The notes beneath the pieces were generated by a model. That model had not been told where the DNA came from. It ran no database searches and saw only the letters and a list, made by a program, of their open reading frames with translations. A program made the translations under genes and the position numbers. Source: Cyanobacterium aponinum PCC 10605 (GTDB taxonomy: Bacteria > Cyanobacteriota > Cyanobacteriia > Cyanobacteriales > Cyanobacteriaceae). Taken from it: DNA of 64,000 nt. Each line of letters starts with the position of its first letter. Position 1 is the first letter of the stretch. This document shows positions 16,188 to 26,913 of the stretch, in pieces. Where the stretch lies: the NCBI RefSeq assembly GCF_000317675.1, contig NC_019776.1:496001-560000 (forward strand). Direction: 5' to 3'.

Positions 16188-18167
16188 ATGCTCATATTTA
16201 AAGAATTAATCTTAGAAAATTTTGGACCTTATCAAGGAATAAATATTATTAATTTAGCTCCAAAAAATAATGATGATGCTCCAATTATTCTTTTTGGAGG
16301 AATGAATGGTGGGGGCAAAACTACTCTCATGGATAGTATTAGATTAGCTCTTTATGGTAGGAGAGCAGAATGTAGTAGTCGTGACAACTTAAGTTATAGA
16401 GATTTTTTAAATCAGTGCATTAATAAAAATATTGGATTAGGAGAAAAAACAACCATAGAATTAACTTTTGAGCATATAGTTAATAACCAATGGAAAGAAT
16501 TAAAAATAATTCGTTTTTGGGAAAAAAATAGTCGTGATGGAAGTGATAATTTGAGTATTTTAGAGGATCATTATCCAGAGCTAAATTTAACGGAAAATTG
16601 GGATGATTATATTGAGAAGTTTTTACCTTTAGGTATTTCTAGCTTATTTTTATTTGATGGGGAGCAAGTTAAAGAATTAGCTGAACAAGAATTGCCAACT
16701 ACATCTGTGAAAGATGCGATTAAATCTTTACTCGGATTGGAGTTAGCCGATAAATTAGCTCTTGATTTAGATGTTTTAGTCAGTCGTAAACAAAAAGATA
16801 TTGATAAGTATTCTGATAGTTCTGAATTAGCAGATATTGAAAATAATTTATCAAAATTAGAGTTGGAAAAAAGAGATTTATTGGAAGATTTAAAGAAAGA
16901 AGAATCTCAATTAAAAAAGGTTCAAAAAAATTATCGTCAAGTTTCACAAAATTTAAGAGATATAGGTATAAAATTAGCTACAGAAAAAGAACAGTTAAAA
17001 GGAAAAAAGGCTCTTTTAGAAAATAACATTGAAACATTGCGATCGCATCTTAAAAATTTATCAGCTAAATTACTACCATTAGGTTTAATTCAAAATTTGT
17101 TAAATGATTTAGATATACAATTAAAAGAACAATCTCGATTAAAAAGTTTAAATATCGCTCATACTTTATGGCAAGAAAAAGATTATAAGCTACTAGATTT
17201 TTTAGAGAAAATAAATATTAGTAATGAAACTTATCAAAAAATAAAAGATTACTTAGATAAAGAACAATTTACCATAAGTCAACAACTTAATTCTCAAACA
17301 ATTTATTTACCTATAGAAGATAATACTTTAACTAATTTTGCTCATAAATTCCATCAAATATTACCCCTTCAACAAGAAGAAGCAAAAAAAATAATTGAAG
17401 AGTTAAATCAAATAGAAGAAGAATTAATTTTAACAGAACAACTTTTGGCTCAAATGGATTCTCCTACTCAATATAAACAACTAGAAAAAGAATGCCAAAA
17501 ACAAGAAACTACCTTGATTTCTGTTAAAAGTAGATGTGAAACCTTGAAAAAAGATATTGATAATATCACACAAAAAATCATAGAAGCCAGAAAAAAACTA
17601 GGTAGTTATGGAGAAGATAACCTAAAAAATCAACAAATTCAGCATATCTTCGATGTGTTACCAAAAGTCAAACAAACTTTAACTCTTTTTCAGGAAAAAT
17701 TAACCTTAAGAAAATTAAATAAACTTGAATCAGAGGTTACTAATTGTTTTCGCTATTTACTCCATAAATCCAACTTCATCAGCAAAGTTGCGATCGCATC
17801 TGATACTTTTGCACTATCATTATATAATGAACAAGGAAACTTAATCGAGAAGAATAGACTATCGGCAGGAGAAAAGCAAATATTAGCGATTTCATTACTA
17901 TGGGGATTAGCAAGAGTTTCCGAGAAAAATCTACCCATCGCCATCGATACCCCATTAGGAAGATTAGATTCATCTCACCGTTATAATCTCGTCGAGCGTT
18001 ATTTTCCCACTGCCTCCCATCAAGTTATACTGCTATCAACAGACACAGAAATAGGAGAACAAGAGGTCAATTTTTTGAGAGAAAAACAGGTTATTGCAAA
18101 AGAATACTTATTAGAACATGATAATAAGAAAAATCAGACACGAATTAAAGAGGGATATTTTTATTAG
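16188..18167 (+). CDS. dndD: DndD-like SMC/Rad50-type ATPase without Dnd partners
   Basis: The 659 residues follow the DndD plan: Walker A GGMNGGGKTT (Gly38-Thr46), a Q-loop region, a zone FLFDGEQVKELAE typical of DndD, long coiled coils (about 200-300 and 390-470), the ABC signature LSAGEKQI and Walker B IAIDTPLGRLDSS. DndD supplies ATPase activity to the complex that installs phosphorothioate sulfur in DNA. No dndC, dndE, dndB or dndFGH lies on either side: the upstream neighbour is a repeat-filled gap and the downstream gene is gloB. It may act with genes elsewhere, be a remnant, or be an SMC-like repair ATPase. Confidence 0.8.
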   Translation: MLIFKELILENFGPYQGINIINLAPKNNDDAPIILFGGMNGGGKTTLMDSIRLALYGRRAECSSRDNLSYRDFLNQCINKNIGLGEKTTIELTFEHIVNNQWKELKIIRFWEKNSRDGSDNLSILEDHYPELNLTENWDDYIEKFLPLGISSLFLFDGEQVKELAEQELPTTSVKDAIKSLLGLELADKLALDLDVLVSRKQKDIDKYSDSSELADIENNLSKLELEKRDLLEDLKKEESQLKKVQKNYRQVSQNLRDIGIKLATEKEQLKGKKALLENNIETLRSHLKNLSAKLLPLGLIQNLLNDLDIQLKEQSRLKSLNIAHTLWQEKDYKLLDFLEKINISNETYQKIKDYLDKEQFTISQQLNSQTIYLPIEDNTLTNFAHKFHQILPLQQEEAKKIIEELNQIEEELILTEQLLAQMDSPTQYKQLEKECQKQETTLISVKSRCETLKKDIDNITQKIIEARKKLGSYGEDNLKNQQIQHIFDVLPKVKQTLTLFQEKLTLRKLNKLESEVTNCFRYLLHKSNFISKVAIASDTFALSLYNEQGNLIEKNRLSAGEKQILAISLLWGLARVSEKNLPIAIDTPLGRLDSSHRYNLVERYFPTASHQVILLSTDTEIGEQEVNFLREKQVIAKEYLLEHDNKKNQTRIKEGYFY

Positions 18168-18282
18168 AGCATCAAGGATTCGGGGTAATGAGTAATGGTT
18201 AGAATGAGGGTAGGGAACAGGAAATAGGGAACAGTATAATAATTGATGAGAAACTTATTAAAATTGATTTTGAGAAAGAGAA

Positions 18283-19056
18283 TTAAAAATTATCCTTCAT
18301 CCCTCGTAACCGTGCAAACACCCTTTCTGGTTCTTCAAATCCCATCAGAGATTTAATTTTTGGGTCATCCCAACGCATAAAAGGATTAGTTAATTTTTCC
18401 ATACCGATAGTTGAAGGCACTGTGGCGACATTGTTTTCTCTTGCTTCTTGAACGTCTTTATAACGTTTATGTAGATGTGGATTATCTTGATCAACAGTAA
18501 GAGCAAACTTTAAATTACTTAAGGTATATTCATGGGCACACCAAACTCTAGTGCTTTCAGGTAATTGACGAAGTTTACTTAATGAGTCAACCATGTTAGC
18601 CGGTGTTCCTTCAAATAAACGCCCACAACCACCAGCAAATAAGGTATCTCCACAAAATAATTCTCCAGATTCTGATTCATTGATTGGGGGAAAGTAATAA
18701 GCAATATGGGCAAAAGTATGTCCTGGAACAAAATAAACATGAGCTTTTCTACCTGAAAATTCGATCGCATCTCCGTCTTCCAGAAACACATCTTGACGGG
18801 GTATTCTACCTTTATCTTTTTTTCCTCCGTAAACTATTGCTTCAGGAAAATGTTGTAATAACTCTTTATTTCCTCCCACATGATCTAAATGATGATGGGT
18901 GTTTAATATTGCCGTTAGTTTTCCCCCTAATTTTCCTATTTCCGCTAAAACTGGCTCTGATACCGCAGGATCTACTACAGCAATTTCATTAGTATTGCGA
19001 TCGTAAATTAAAAATACATAATTATCACTTAACACGGGAATTCTAATAATATCCAT
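18283..19056 (-). CDS. gloB: Hydroxyacylglutathione hydrolase (glyoxalase II)
   Basis: This 257-residue metallo-beta-lactamase-fold enzyme hydrolyses S-lactoylglutathione to lactate and glutathione in methylglyoxal detoxification. The metal motif THHHLDHVGG, a second metal His in VPGHTFAHIAYYF, the bridging Asp in FCGDTLFAGGCGRLFEG and the His in WCAHEYT are all present. The C-terminal HAGH domain has NPFMRW. It is convergent with dndD. Confidence 0.95.
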   Translation of the reverse strand: MDIIRIPVLSDNYVFLIYDRNTNEIAVVDPAVSEPVLAEIGKLGGKLTAILNTHHHLDHVGGNKELLQHFPEAIVYGGKKDKGRIPRQDVFLEDGDAIEFSGRKAHVYFVPGHTFAHIAYYFPPINESESGELFCGDTLFAGGCGRLFEGTPANMVDSLSKLRQLPESTRVWCAHEYTLSNLKFALTVDQDNPHLHKRYKDVQEARENNVATVPSTIGMEKLTNPFMRWDDPKIKSLMGFEEPERVFARLRGMKDNF

Positions 19057-19142
19057 TGCTTTTCTATTTTTTAGATAACATTTCCTTTATCTTGACAACT
19101 TTTAAACTCATACTGCAAGTTAGATTAAGCTAAAACCTGTTA

Positions 19143-19376
19143 AACCTCGGTTCGGTTTAAGAATATCAGATAAGGATAGGTTTCAGGTTTCAGGTTGCAG
19201 GTTGCAGGTTGCAGGTGTCAGGGTGTTTAGGGGATGGGTGAATGAGGGAGGAGGGGGAAACAAGTAATGAGAAATAAGTGTTCAGAGTTTTTAATTCTTA
19301 ATTCTTAATTCTCAACTATTTACCTTTGCCTTTTTCGCCATCACTCATAGATGACAATTTATCCTGAACTCAGGTT
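19143..19376 (-). mobile_element. MITE-like repeat, copy E, both termini present
   Basis: It begins AACCTCGGTTCGGTTTAAGA and ends TTATCCTGAACTCAGGTT. The reverse complement of that end, AACCTGAGTTCAGGATAA, matches the left end of the 6869-7077 copy. So this is an inverted, complete copy of about 234 bp. It contains four TGCAGGT/TTCAGGT heptamers. Confidence 0.7.
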
Positions 19377-19457
19377 ATTAATTAATTCTTAAAAATGATT
19401 CAAACGCTTACTAGATAAGGAGTTTAATACTATCAGAACCATTTAGATGAGTCTGAG

Positions 19458-20876
19458 CTATTTATCTAATGATCTAATAACAATACAATTTCTTCCCTTA
19501 CTTTTCGCCTCATATAAGGCTTGATCCGCTTTATTCATGAAATTTTCTAATTCCGATAAACCAACATATTCGGGAATAATAGTATAACCTCCTAAACTAG
19601 CTGTTATGCTTTTACTAATTGGCGAATTTTCATGGGGAATTGACTTTTGACGGATACTATTTAATGTTCTTAGCGCGATCGCATCTAAAGATTGTTTATC
19701 GGTATTGGGCAATATAATGACAAATTCTTCCCCCCCATATCTAGCAACTAAATCATTTTCACTTCTCACAACCTCGCAAATAGCCTCTGCAACTTGTTTT
19801 AAACATTCATCCCCTTTTCGATGTCCATAATAGTCATTATAATTTTTAAAATAATCTATATCGAGCATGATTAAGCCTAAATAAGATTGATTATTGTATG
19901 CTTTTTTCCATTCTTGAGATAATTTCACATCAAATAAACGACGATTTGCAACTCCCGTTAAAGCATCTAAATAAGAAATTTTTTCCAATTGACTATTAAG
20001 CTGTAAAATCTGATATTGTGCTTGTTTCAACTTCATCACCTGTTCCTTATATTTTTGAGTTAACCAAATTGTTGCTCCCAAAACAATGGAAAAAATAACT
20101 CCCATGATTAAAATACCTTCACTAATCAAATTGTGACGATAATTAACACACTCTGCCCTAATCATTGATTCAGACCCTTCCAAACTCTGCCAAAAAGAAA
20201 TAGTAATAGTTAAACCAACGATGCCACTGGTAATCGGCAACATAAGAAAAGGTAATCGTTGAAAACGCCTTAAAGAAATACATTGAGAATCAACAATCAG
20301 AGAAAATCCAGCCACGACAAAACCGACAGAAGTATGTATAGCCATCTGAGTTAACATACCCCAACCATAAGCCGTTTCTACTTCCGATAAATAGCCAAAA
20401 AAAGCAACCGTACCAAATCCAGTTACGAATGCACTAAGAATACTAGCTGTAGAGAGAAATTTAATGCGTGGGGGGAAATACGTCAAAAACCAAAGAGATA
20501 AACTACTTAACAAAAAGCAGAGGGCAGTATTAGGGGCCATACGACCCGGATGAGAAGTCGCAACAGTAATATAATGCTCTATAAATAGCTGATCAATTCC
20601 TATGTTAAAACCGAAAATATATTGAATTAAGATTAAAAAAGCCAACAAAAAAACTAATGAAGCGAAACATCTAGCCGCAAAATAATATTCATAATTAATG
20701 CCAAAAATAGATAATCCTAAAAAAACAAATCCCAATGCTGTGTTAAATTGCATCGGCACAAAATCGGGATGAATTTGAATCAAAGAATCAATCTGGTTAT
20801 ACCAACCAAAACAAACTGTTAACCCCATGACAATGAGGAAGTATGCCCCTATATTAAGACAGGATGGCTTCGGCAT
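19458..20876 (-). CDS. Membrane-anchored diguanylate cyclase (GGDEF)
   Basis: The 472-residue protein has an N-terminal membrane sensor region of about eight helices (residues 8-275) with repeated motifs PMQFNTALGF, MAPNTALCFLL and MAIHTSVGFVV, then a coiled-coil linker (about 280-300) and a GGDEF domain (about 305-470). The active site ARYGGEEFVIIL and metal-binding LIMLDIDYFKNYND are intact, so it should make c-di-GMP. The inhibitory I-site is not canonical: Arg in VRSEND is one residue too far from the Asp. It is monocistronic. Confidence 0.9.
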   Translation of the reverse strand: MPKPSCLNIGAYFLIVMGLTVCFGWYNQIDSLIQIHPDFVPMQFNTALGFVFLGLSIFGINYEYYFAARCFASLVFLLAFLILIQYIFGFNIGIDQLFIEHYITVATSHPGRMAPNTALCFLLSSLSLWFLTYFPPRIKFLSTASILSAFVTGFGTVAFFGYLSEVETAYGWGMLTQMAIHTSVGFVVAGFSLIVDSQCISLRRFQRLPFLMLPITSGIVGLTITISFWQSLEGSESMIRAECVNYRHNLISEGILIMGVIFSIVLGATIWLTQKYKEQVMKLKQAQYQILQLNSQLEKISYLDALTGVANRRLFDVKLSQEWKKAYNNQSYLGLIMLDIDYFKNYNDYYGHRKGDECLKQVAEAICEVVRSENDLVARYGGEEFVIILPNTDKQSLDAIALRTLNSIRQKSIPHENSPISKSITASLGGYTIIPEYVGLSELENFMNKADQALYEAKSKGRNCIVIRSLDK

Positions 20877-21302
20877 AAAAATACTATTAAAGAGAATTAT
20901 CCTCCTACTTAATTATCAAATAGTTAATACAATTTATCATCTTAATTTATAAAATATTGACAATTAGATTTCAAACCTTTTGGATTAGTGACACAAAAAA
21001 ATACTGTAAGTACACAACAATATACTTTATTATCATGTCGGAAACTTAATACCTGCTACCTAAAATTATCTCAGTTGGACATAAAATTATCGGTAGAGAG
21101 AAAGAAATGGAGCATATAATAAGTAAAAGTGCCTTTAATTCAGATAAACTGTATCTAAATTGATTTTAAATATTTTTTTAAATATTTTTTTCAAGTTAAT
21201 TATTTTTTAAAAGTCAAATTTTATTGATTACGAGTCTCAATGCCTTATTTTTCAATATTTCTTTTCTTGGATTCAGGTGAAATCTGAAACTTACCCTTAC
21301 TT

Positions 21303-21570
21303 AACCTGAGTTTTAGATAAGCTGGAAGCATCATTTTCTCGTAGTCAGAAAACCTTACAGCTTCTTCTTAGAAATAACGATAAAATCGCCTTAACCCGAA
21401 CTGACTTAAACAAGGGGCTTAAGCCCCTTGCTAAAAACCCCTACCACCCAAAACCCTAAGCCTCTACTTCCCCCTCTCACCCTCTCCCCTCATTTCCTCA
21501 TCAGCCTAACACCCGCAACCTGCAACCTGACACCTAACCTTATCGGATATTCTTAAACCGAACTGAGGTT
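21303..21570 (+). mobile_element. MITE-like repeat, copy B (268 bp)
   Basis: It begins AACCTGAGTTTTAGATAAGC and ends CCGAACTGAGGTT, with the same internal order as copy A: TCGTAGTCAGAAAACCTTA, then CTTCTTCTTAGAAATAACGA, the palindrome CAAGGGGCTTAAGCCCCTTG and CCTGCAA heptamers. It is longer than copy A by a C-rich insert of roughly 60 bp before the heptamers. Confidence 0.78.
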
Positions 21571-21603
21571 CACTTAATATTTTTGCATCGGACTAAAGTA
21601 AAA

Positions 21604-21643
21604 AGGGGTAGCAGTGAAATTAATTTTCAACACACCAACCCCT
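21604..21643 (-). terminator. Probable terminator of the str operon
   Basis: AGGGGT at 21604-21609 pairs with ACCCCT at 21638-21643. The loop contains a second near-palindrome (TGAAATTAATTTTCA). Read on the minus strand the stem is followed by TTTTACTTT. It lies about 165 bp beyond the rpsJ stop. Confidence 0.45.
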
Positions 21644-21808
21644 CTTTTATTCATGATTAAGGTAAACTAAAACTCATTTAACTTACTGTTTTACTGATTC
21701 TTAAGAAAGAAATCACAGGCTTAACCGTTGCCAGTTGCCTACTTTCACCAGTAAATTCAGATGCACACTAGCTTATAGCTTACCTAAGTTTAGTTTAGTA
21801 AGAAATTT

Positions 21809-22126
21809 TTAAAGTTTTACTTCAATATCAACACCTGCGGGTAAATCTAATTTCATTAACGCATCGATAGTTTTAGAAGAAGGTTGATAAATATCAATTA
21901 CACGACGATGAGTACGAGTTTCAAAGTGTTCTCTGGAGTCTTTATCAACGTGAGGAGATCTTAACACACAATAGATTTTACGCTTTGTAGGTAAGGGAAT
22001 CGGTCCAATAGGTTGAGCATTAGTACGAGTAGCTGTTTCTACAATTTTAGTACAAGAAGTATCCAGTAAACGACGATCAAACGCTTTGAGACGAATACGA
22101 ATTTTTTGTTGTTGTAAAGTTGCCAT
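21809..22126 (-). CDS. rpsJ: 30S ribosomal protein S10
   Basis: This 105-residue S10 has the family motifs [42 protein letters not shown] and the C-terminal DIEVKL. It sits in the 30S head and also serves as NusE in antitermination. It is the last gene of the rpsL-rpsG-fusA-tuf-rpsJ cluster, the arrangement usual in cyanobacteria, though 286 bp with inserted repeats separate it from tuf. Confidence 0.98.
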   Translation of the reverse strand: MATLQQQKIRIRLKAFDRRLLDTSCTKIVETATRTNAQPIGPIPLPTKRKIYCVLRSPHVDKDSREHFETRTHRRVIDIYQPSSKTIDALMKLDLPAGVDIEVKL

Positions 22127-22195
22127 GATATTTTCCTAAATTTTCAAGGTACGATGATTAATGATTAAAATTGAATTGAAAAAGATATAAGTTTT

Positions 22196-22221
22196 GAGTT
22201 CGGAGTTCGGAGTTCAGAGTT
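22196..22221. repeat. Heptamer STRR inside the str operon
   Basis: GAGTTCG is repeated three times with a decayed fourth unit (GAGTTCA) in the tuf-rpsJ spacer, so this tract lies within a highly expressed transcript. Confidence 0.65.
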
Positions 22222-22412
22222 TTTTGAAGTAATGAGTAATGGGTAAATATTCAGTACCAATTATCATTTCGTCCTACATTCTACATTCTTTTCTGCTACC
22301 TAAAACCGTAAAACCTACTTCAACCAGAGATTCTTGCATCTCATTGACGCAAAATGAAGGCGCACCGGAGAAATTAATCTAAAGCACGCCCTCGAGCATT
22401 ATTCAGTTTTAA

Positions 22413-23642
22413 TTACTGTAAAATTTTGGATACAGCACCAGCACCAATGGTACGACCACCTTCACGAATCGCAAAACGCATACCTTGTTCGATCGCAATG
22501 GGGCAGATTAATTCTACAGTCATTTTGATGCGATCGCCAGGCATAACCATTTCAGCCGCGCTTCCATCGTCAGCAGTGAAATCACTGATAGTTCCAGTTA
22601 CGTCAGTGGTACGAACATAGAACTGAGGACGATAGCCAGGGAAGAAAGGAGTGTGACGACCACCTTCTTCTTTTTTGAGAACGTAAACTTCAGCCTCAAA
22701 TTTGGTGTGAGGAGTGATAGAGCCGGGTTTAGCTAATACCATACCACGCTCAATATCATCTTTTTGAACACCACGAAGAAGTACACCAACGTTGTCTCCA
22801 GCCATACCTTCGTCTAAGGTTTTTTGGAACATTTCAACCCCAGTAACAGTGGTACTACGGGTGTCACGAATACCAACTATCTCGATGGTTTCACCAACTT
22901 TAACTTTTCCTCTCTCAATACGACCAGTGGCAACAGTACCACGACCAGTAATAGAGAATACGTCTTCCACTGCCATTAAGAAAGGTTTGTCAATATCACG
23001 CTCAGGAGTGGGGATATAAGCATCTACTTCATCCATTAAAGCCCAGATTTTATCAGTCCACTCGTTTTCACCTTTTTGAGTAGCGCCGTTGGAAGTCATC
23101 TGTTCAACTGCTTTTAACGCAGAACCAGCAACGATGGGAATATTATCACCGTCGAAACCATATTCGCTGAGTAACTCACGAACTTCTAATTCAACTAATT
23201 CTAATAATTCTTCATCATCTACTTGGTCTTGTTTGTTTAAGAAAACAACTAAGTTAGGTACACCAACCTGTCTAGCTAAGAGGATGTGTTCACGGGTTTG
23301 AGGCATAGGACCGTCAGCCGCAGATACTACTAAGATAGCACCGTCCATTTGTGCCGCACCAGTAATCATGTTTTTAACGTAGTCAGCGTGTCCGGGACAA
23401 TCAACGTGAGCGTAGTGACGATCAGGGGTTTCATACTCTACGTGAGCAGTATTGATGGTAATACCACGAGCTTTTTCTTCAGGGGCTGCATCGATTTCAT
23501 CGTATTTACGAGCTTTAGCCTGACCAGCCGCCGCTAAAGTTAAGGTAATAGCTGCGGTTAAAGTAGTTTTACCATGGTCAACGTGACCGATAGTACCAAT
23601 ATTAACGTGAGGTTTCGTTCTTTCAAATTTTTCGCGTGCCAT
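22413..23642 (-). CDS. tuf: Elongation factor Tu
   Basis: This 409-residue GTPase delivers aminoacyl-tRNA to the ribosome. It shows GHVDHGKTT (P-loop), [12 protein letters not shown] (switch I), DCPGHADY (G3), NKQD (G4) and GSAL (G5), plus domains 2 and 3 to the C-terminal ISKILQ. Length matches cyanobacterial and plastid EF-Tu. It follows fusA with only 38 bp between them. Confidence 0.99.
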   Translation of the reverse strand: MAREKFERTKPHVNIGTIGHVDHGKTTLTAAITLTLAAAGQAKARKYDEIDAAPEEKARGITINTAHVEYETPDRHYAHVDCPGHADYVKNMITGAAQMDGAILVVSAADGPMPQTREHILLARQVGVPNLVVFLNKQDQVDDEELLELVELEVRELLSEYGFDGDNIPIVAGSALKAVEQMTSNGATQKGENEWTDKIWALMDEVDAYIPTPERDIDKPFLMAVEDVFSITGRGTVATGRIERGKVKVGETIEIVGIRDTRSTTVTGVEMFQKTLDEGMAGDNVGVLLRGVQKDDIERGMVLAKPGSITPHTKFEAEVYVLKKEEGGRHTPFFPGYRPQFYVRTTDVTGTISDFTADDGSAAEMVMPGDRIKMTVELICPIAIEQGMRFAIREGGRTIGAGAVSKILQ

Positions 23643-23680
23643 TTTCTGTGTCTTTTCCTTTTTTCAGCTAATTAATTAAT

Positions 23681-25756
23681 TTATAGAATTCCTCTATTTT
23701 TGGCAATGATGGTATTCGCCACATTGCTAGGAACTTCAGCGTAGTTACTGAATTCCATGCTAAATATACCACGTCCTTGGGTCTTTGAACGAATATCAGT
23801 CGCATATCCGAACATTGTTTCTAAAGGAACTTTCGCAGTTACCTTCGCCAAGCCGTCTTCATTATTCATTCCCTCGATCATACCACGACGGGAGTTAAGA
23901 TCTCCCATTACATCTCCAAGGAAATTTTCTGGTACTTCTACTTCTACTTTCATCATCGGTTCTAACAATACTGGATCTGCTTTTTCTACACCATCCCGAA
24001 TTGCCATTGAACCTGCAATCTTGAAAGCCATTTCCGAAGAATCCACATCATGATATGATCCGTCTATCAATGTGACCTTAAGATCAATGACTGGATAACC
24101 AGCAATGATTCCAGAATCACAGGCTTCTTTTATCCCTTGCTCTACGGCGGGGATAAATTCCTTGGGAATAGTTCCGCCCACGATTTTTGAATTAAATTCA
24201 AAACCGCTTCCTGCCTCTGCTGGTTCAACCTCGATCACCACATGACCGTATTGACCTTTTCCACCACTTTGGCGAATAAATTTGCCTTCTACGGTGGTTG
24301 CTTTACGGATGGTTTCTCGATAGGCTACTTGGGGTTGTCCTACATTCGCCTCAACTTTAAACTCTCGCAACATGCGATCAACTAAAATCTCTAAATGTAA
24401 TTCTCCCATCCCTGCAATTACAGTCTGGTTAGTCTCAGGATCAACACTAACTTTAAAGGTAGGATCTTCATCTGATAGAGACTGTAGAGCTTTAGACAAC
24501 TTATCCATGTCTTGAGTCGTTTTTGGCTCAACTGCCACAGAGATAACTGGTTCTGGAACATATAAAGATTCCAAAATGATTGGATGATTTTCATCACATA
24601 GAGTGTCCCCCGTGATGGTTTTTCTCAACCCGATCGCAGCTCCGAGATCTCCTGCTCTTAATTCATCTACCTCAATACGCTCATTTGCTTTTAACACAAT
24701 CAAACGAGACATTCTCTCTTTTGTATCCTTGGTTGAATTATAAACATAGCTTCCTTTGGTCAGAACTCCAGAGTAAACCCTTAAAAAAGTCAAGCGACCA
24801 AATGGGTCTGAGGCGATTTTAAAAGCTAAAGCAGAGAAAGGTTCCTCATCGCTAGAATGACGAATTTCCTCCTCCCCAGAGGGCAAAAGACCTTTAATAG
24901 CTGGTACTTCTGTCGGTGCTGGAAGATAGTCCACTACCGCATCAAGCAATAGCTGTACGCCTTTATTTTTAAAAGCTGAACCGCATAGCATCGGAACTAA
25001 AGTCCCTGCGATCGTACCTTTACGGATAACCGCTTTTATTTCGTCTTCGGTAATTTCTTCTTCAGCTAAATATTTTTCTAAAAGACTCTCATCAGATTCT
25101 GCGATCGCTTCTAATAAATATCCACGATATTCCTGTGCTAACTCTTTGACCTCATCAGGAATTTCTACCACTTCAATATCTTGACCGAGATCATCCTTGT
25201 AAATGTAGGCTTTTTGAGCAACTAAATCTACAATTCCTCGGAAGTCATCTTCACTACCGATGGGAATTTGAACTGGAATAGCAGGAGCTCGCAAACGATT
25301 CTTGACCTGTTGATAAACCTTGAAAAAATTTGCTCCCGTGCGATCCATCTTATTGACGAAGGCAATACGAGGTACATGATAACGATCCGCTTGACGCCAA
25401 ACCGTTTCTGACTGAGGCTGTACACCACCCACAGAACAAAATACTGCAATTACACCATCGAGAACCCTCATAGAGCGCTCAACTTCAATGGTAAAGTCAA
25501 CGTGACCCGGAGTATCAATGATGTTAACACGATGCTCTTTCCAACTGGTACTAATCGCAGCGGCGGTGATGGTAATTCCCCTCTCCCGTTCCTGTTCCAT
25601 CCAGTCTGTCACAGCATTGCCATCATGAACCTCTCCGATCTTGTGTACAATACCAGAGTAAAATAGTATTCTTTCTGTCGTTGTGGTTTTACCCGCATCA
25701 ATATGAGCCGCAATACCAATATTACGGACTAAAGAAAGCGGAATTGTCCGTGCCAC
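23681..25756 (-). CDS. fusA: Elongation factor G
   Basis: The 691-residue translocase GTPase has [15 protein letters not shown] (P-loop), RGITITAAA (switch I), DTPGHVDF (G3), NKMDR (G4) and the domain IV/V blocks [11 protein letters not shown] and [10 protein letters not shown]. It starts at a GTG with a strong AAGGAGG site five bases upstream. It sits in the str operon between rpsG and tuf. Confidence 0.99.
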   Translation of the reverse strand: MARTIPLSLVRNIGIAAHIDAGKTTTTERILFYSGIVHKIGEVHDGNAVTDWMEQERERGITITAAAISTSWKEHRVNIIDTPGHVDFTIEVERSMRVLDGVIAVFCSVGGVQPQSETVWRQADRYHVPRIAFVNKMDRTGANFFKVYQQVKNRLRAPAIPVQIPIGSEDDFRGIVDLVAQKAYIYKDDLGQDIEVVEIPDEVKELAQEYRGYLLEAIAESDESLLEKYLAEEEITEDEIKAVIRKGTIAGTLVPMLCGSAFKNKGVQLLLDAVVDYLPAPTEVPAIKGLLPSGEEEIRHSSDEEPFSALAFKIASDPFGRLTFLRVYSGVLTKGSYVYNSTKDTKERMSRLIVLKANERIEVDELRAGDLGAAIGLRKTITGDTLCDENHPIILESLYVPEPVISVAVEPKTTQDMDKLSKALQSLSDEDPTFKVSVDPETNQTVIAGMGELHLEILVDRMLREFKVEANVGQPQVAYRETIRKATTVEGKFIRQSGGKGQYGHVVIEVEPAEAGSGFEFNSKIVGGTIPKEFIPAVEQGIKEACDSGIIAGYPVIDLKVTLIDGSYHDVDSSEMAFKIAGSMAIRDGVEKADPVLLEPMMKVEVEVPENFLGDVMGDLNSRRGMIEGMNNEDGLAKVTAKVPLETMFGYATDIRSKTQGRGIFSMEFSNYAEVPSNVANTIIAKNRGIL

Positions 25757-26009
25757 AGTTACCTCCTTCTTTTAAGAGTGAAACATCTGGGATGTTTGTA
25801 AAAAATTACCTTTACAATTCTACACTTTTCTTTACATTTATTACCAAAGAATTTACATCAGTGGCAATGGTCATAAAGCGGAAAAATTGTAAGGATGATA
25901 CTTGAAAGATTCTTAACAAAATGGAAGTGCAGTTTAAACAGCGAGTCAGGAAAACATTAAATACTGTTCCCCGTTGCCTGTTGCCTGTTCCTTCAATTCT
26001 GTAAGAATT

Positions 26010-26480
26010 TTAATAACGATAGTGAGCAAAAGCCTTATTGGCTTCAGCCATTTTGTGGGTTTCTTCTCTTTTCTTAATCGCCGCACCAGTTTCGTTAGCC
26101 GCGTCCATAATTTCGTTAGCCAATTTCATGGACATACTTTTACCGCTTCTTTTACGAGCAAATTGAGTCAACCAACGTAAGGCTAAACTTGTTCCTCTAC
26201 CGGGACGTACTTCCATCGGTACTTGATAAGTAGCACCACCTACTCGTCTAGCTTTCACCTCCACTAAGGGAGTTAAATTCTTAATGGCTTTTTCAAAAGT
26301 TTCCATGGGTTCTGCCCCAGTTCTTTCGCCAATAATGCTCAACGCATCATATAGAATTTTCGCCGCTAAAGACTTTTTACCATCTTTCATAATCCGACGT
26401 ACAGTCATATTTACTAAACGACTGTTGTACACTGGATCTGGTGGTACTTCTACGGTTTTCGCTTTACTTCTACGAGACAT
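26010..26480 (-). CDS. rpsG: 30S ribosomal protein S7
   Basis: This 156-residue S7 begins [16 protein letters not shown] and has the rRNA-binding [18 protein letters not shown] block and the C-terminal [15 protein letters not shown]. It organises the 3' major domain of 16S rRNA and is the usual str-operon autoregulator in other bacteria. It lies 58 bp after rpsL; 253 bp, including TTGCCTG-type repeats, separate it from fusA. Confidence 0.99.
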   Translation of the reverse strand: MSRRSKAKTVEVPPDPVYNSRLVNMTVRRIMKDGKKSLAAKILYDALSIIGERTGAEPMETFEKAIKNLTPLVEVKARRVGGATYQVPMEVRPGRGTSLALRWLTQFARKRSGKSMSMKLANEIMDAANETGAAIKKREETHKMAEANKAFAHYRY

Positions 26481-26538
26481 TAACTTATACCTTTAATCTG
26501 TTTTCTTCTAATGAAATTAACCTCATGGTTAAGGTTTA

Positions 26539-26913
26539 CTAGGCTTTTGGACGTTTTGCACCATATTTAGAGCGTCCTTGCTTTCTGTCTTTTACTCCAG
26601 TAGCATCGAGAGTTCCTCTAACAATGTGGTATCTAACCCCGGGTAAATCTTTTACCCTTCCACCTCTGATAAGCACCACTGAGTGTTCTTGAAGATTATG
26701 ACCAATACCTGGAATATAAGCTGTGACTTCAAATCCAGAAGTTAAACGAACCCTTGCCACTTTTCTTAAAGCAGAGTTAGGTTTTTTGGGGGTTGTTGTA
26801 TAAACCCTTGTACATACACCACGACGCTGAGGACATTCTTTCAGAGCGGGTGATTTAGTTTTCTTGGTGCTGAGTATGCGTTCGCTACGAATTAGTTGCT
26901 GAATAGTTGGCAT
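26539..26913 (-). CDS. rpsL: 30S ribosomal protein S12
   Basis: This 124-residue S12 is the first gene of the str operon. The decoding-site motifs [18 protein letters not shown] and [18 protein letters not shown] are present. The Lys of KKPNS, where streptomycin resistance changes arise in other bacteria, is the wild-type residue. Confidence 0.99.
   Translation of the reverse strand: MPTIQQLIRSERILSTKKTKSPALKECPQRRGVCTRVYTTTPKKPNSALRKVARVRLTSGFEVTAYIPGIGHNLQEHSVVLIRGGRVKDLPGVRYHIVRGTLDATGVKDRKQGRSKYGAKRPKA

Larger units (their letters stand above)
20877..21808. other. 930 bp gene-free region between the cyclase and rpsJ
   Basis: The first 420 bp are AT-rich with no ORF or structure I could support. 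The region then contains copy B of the MITE-like element (21303-21570) and a terminator-like hairpin for the str operon (21604-21643). Confidence 0.55.

Noticed and set aside
18868-18992. Plus-strand open frame over gloB
   Set aside because: It is a shadow of gloB with a biased, non-protein-like composition.
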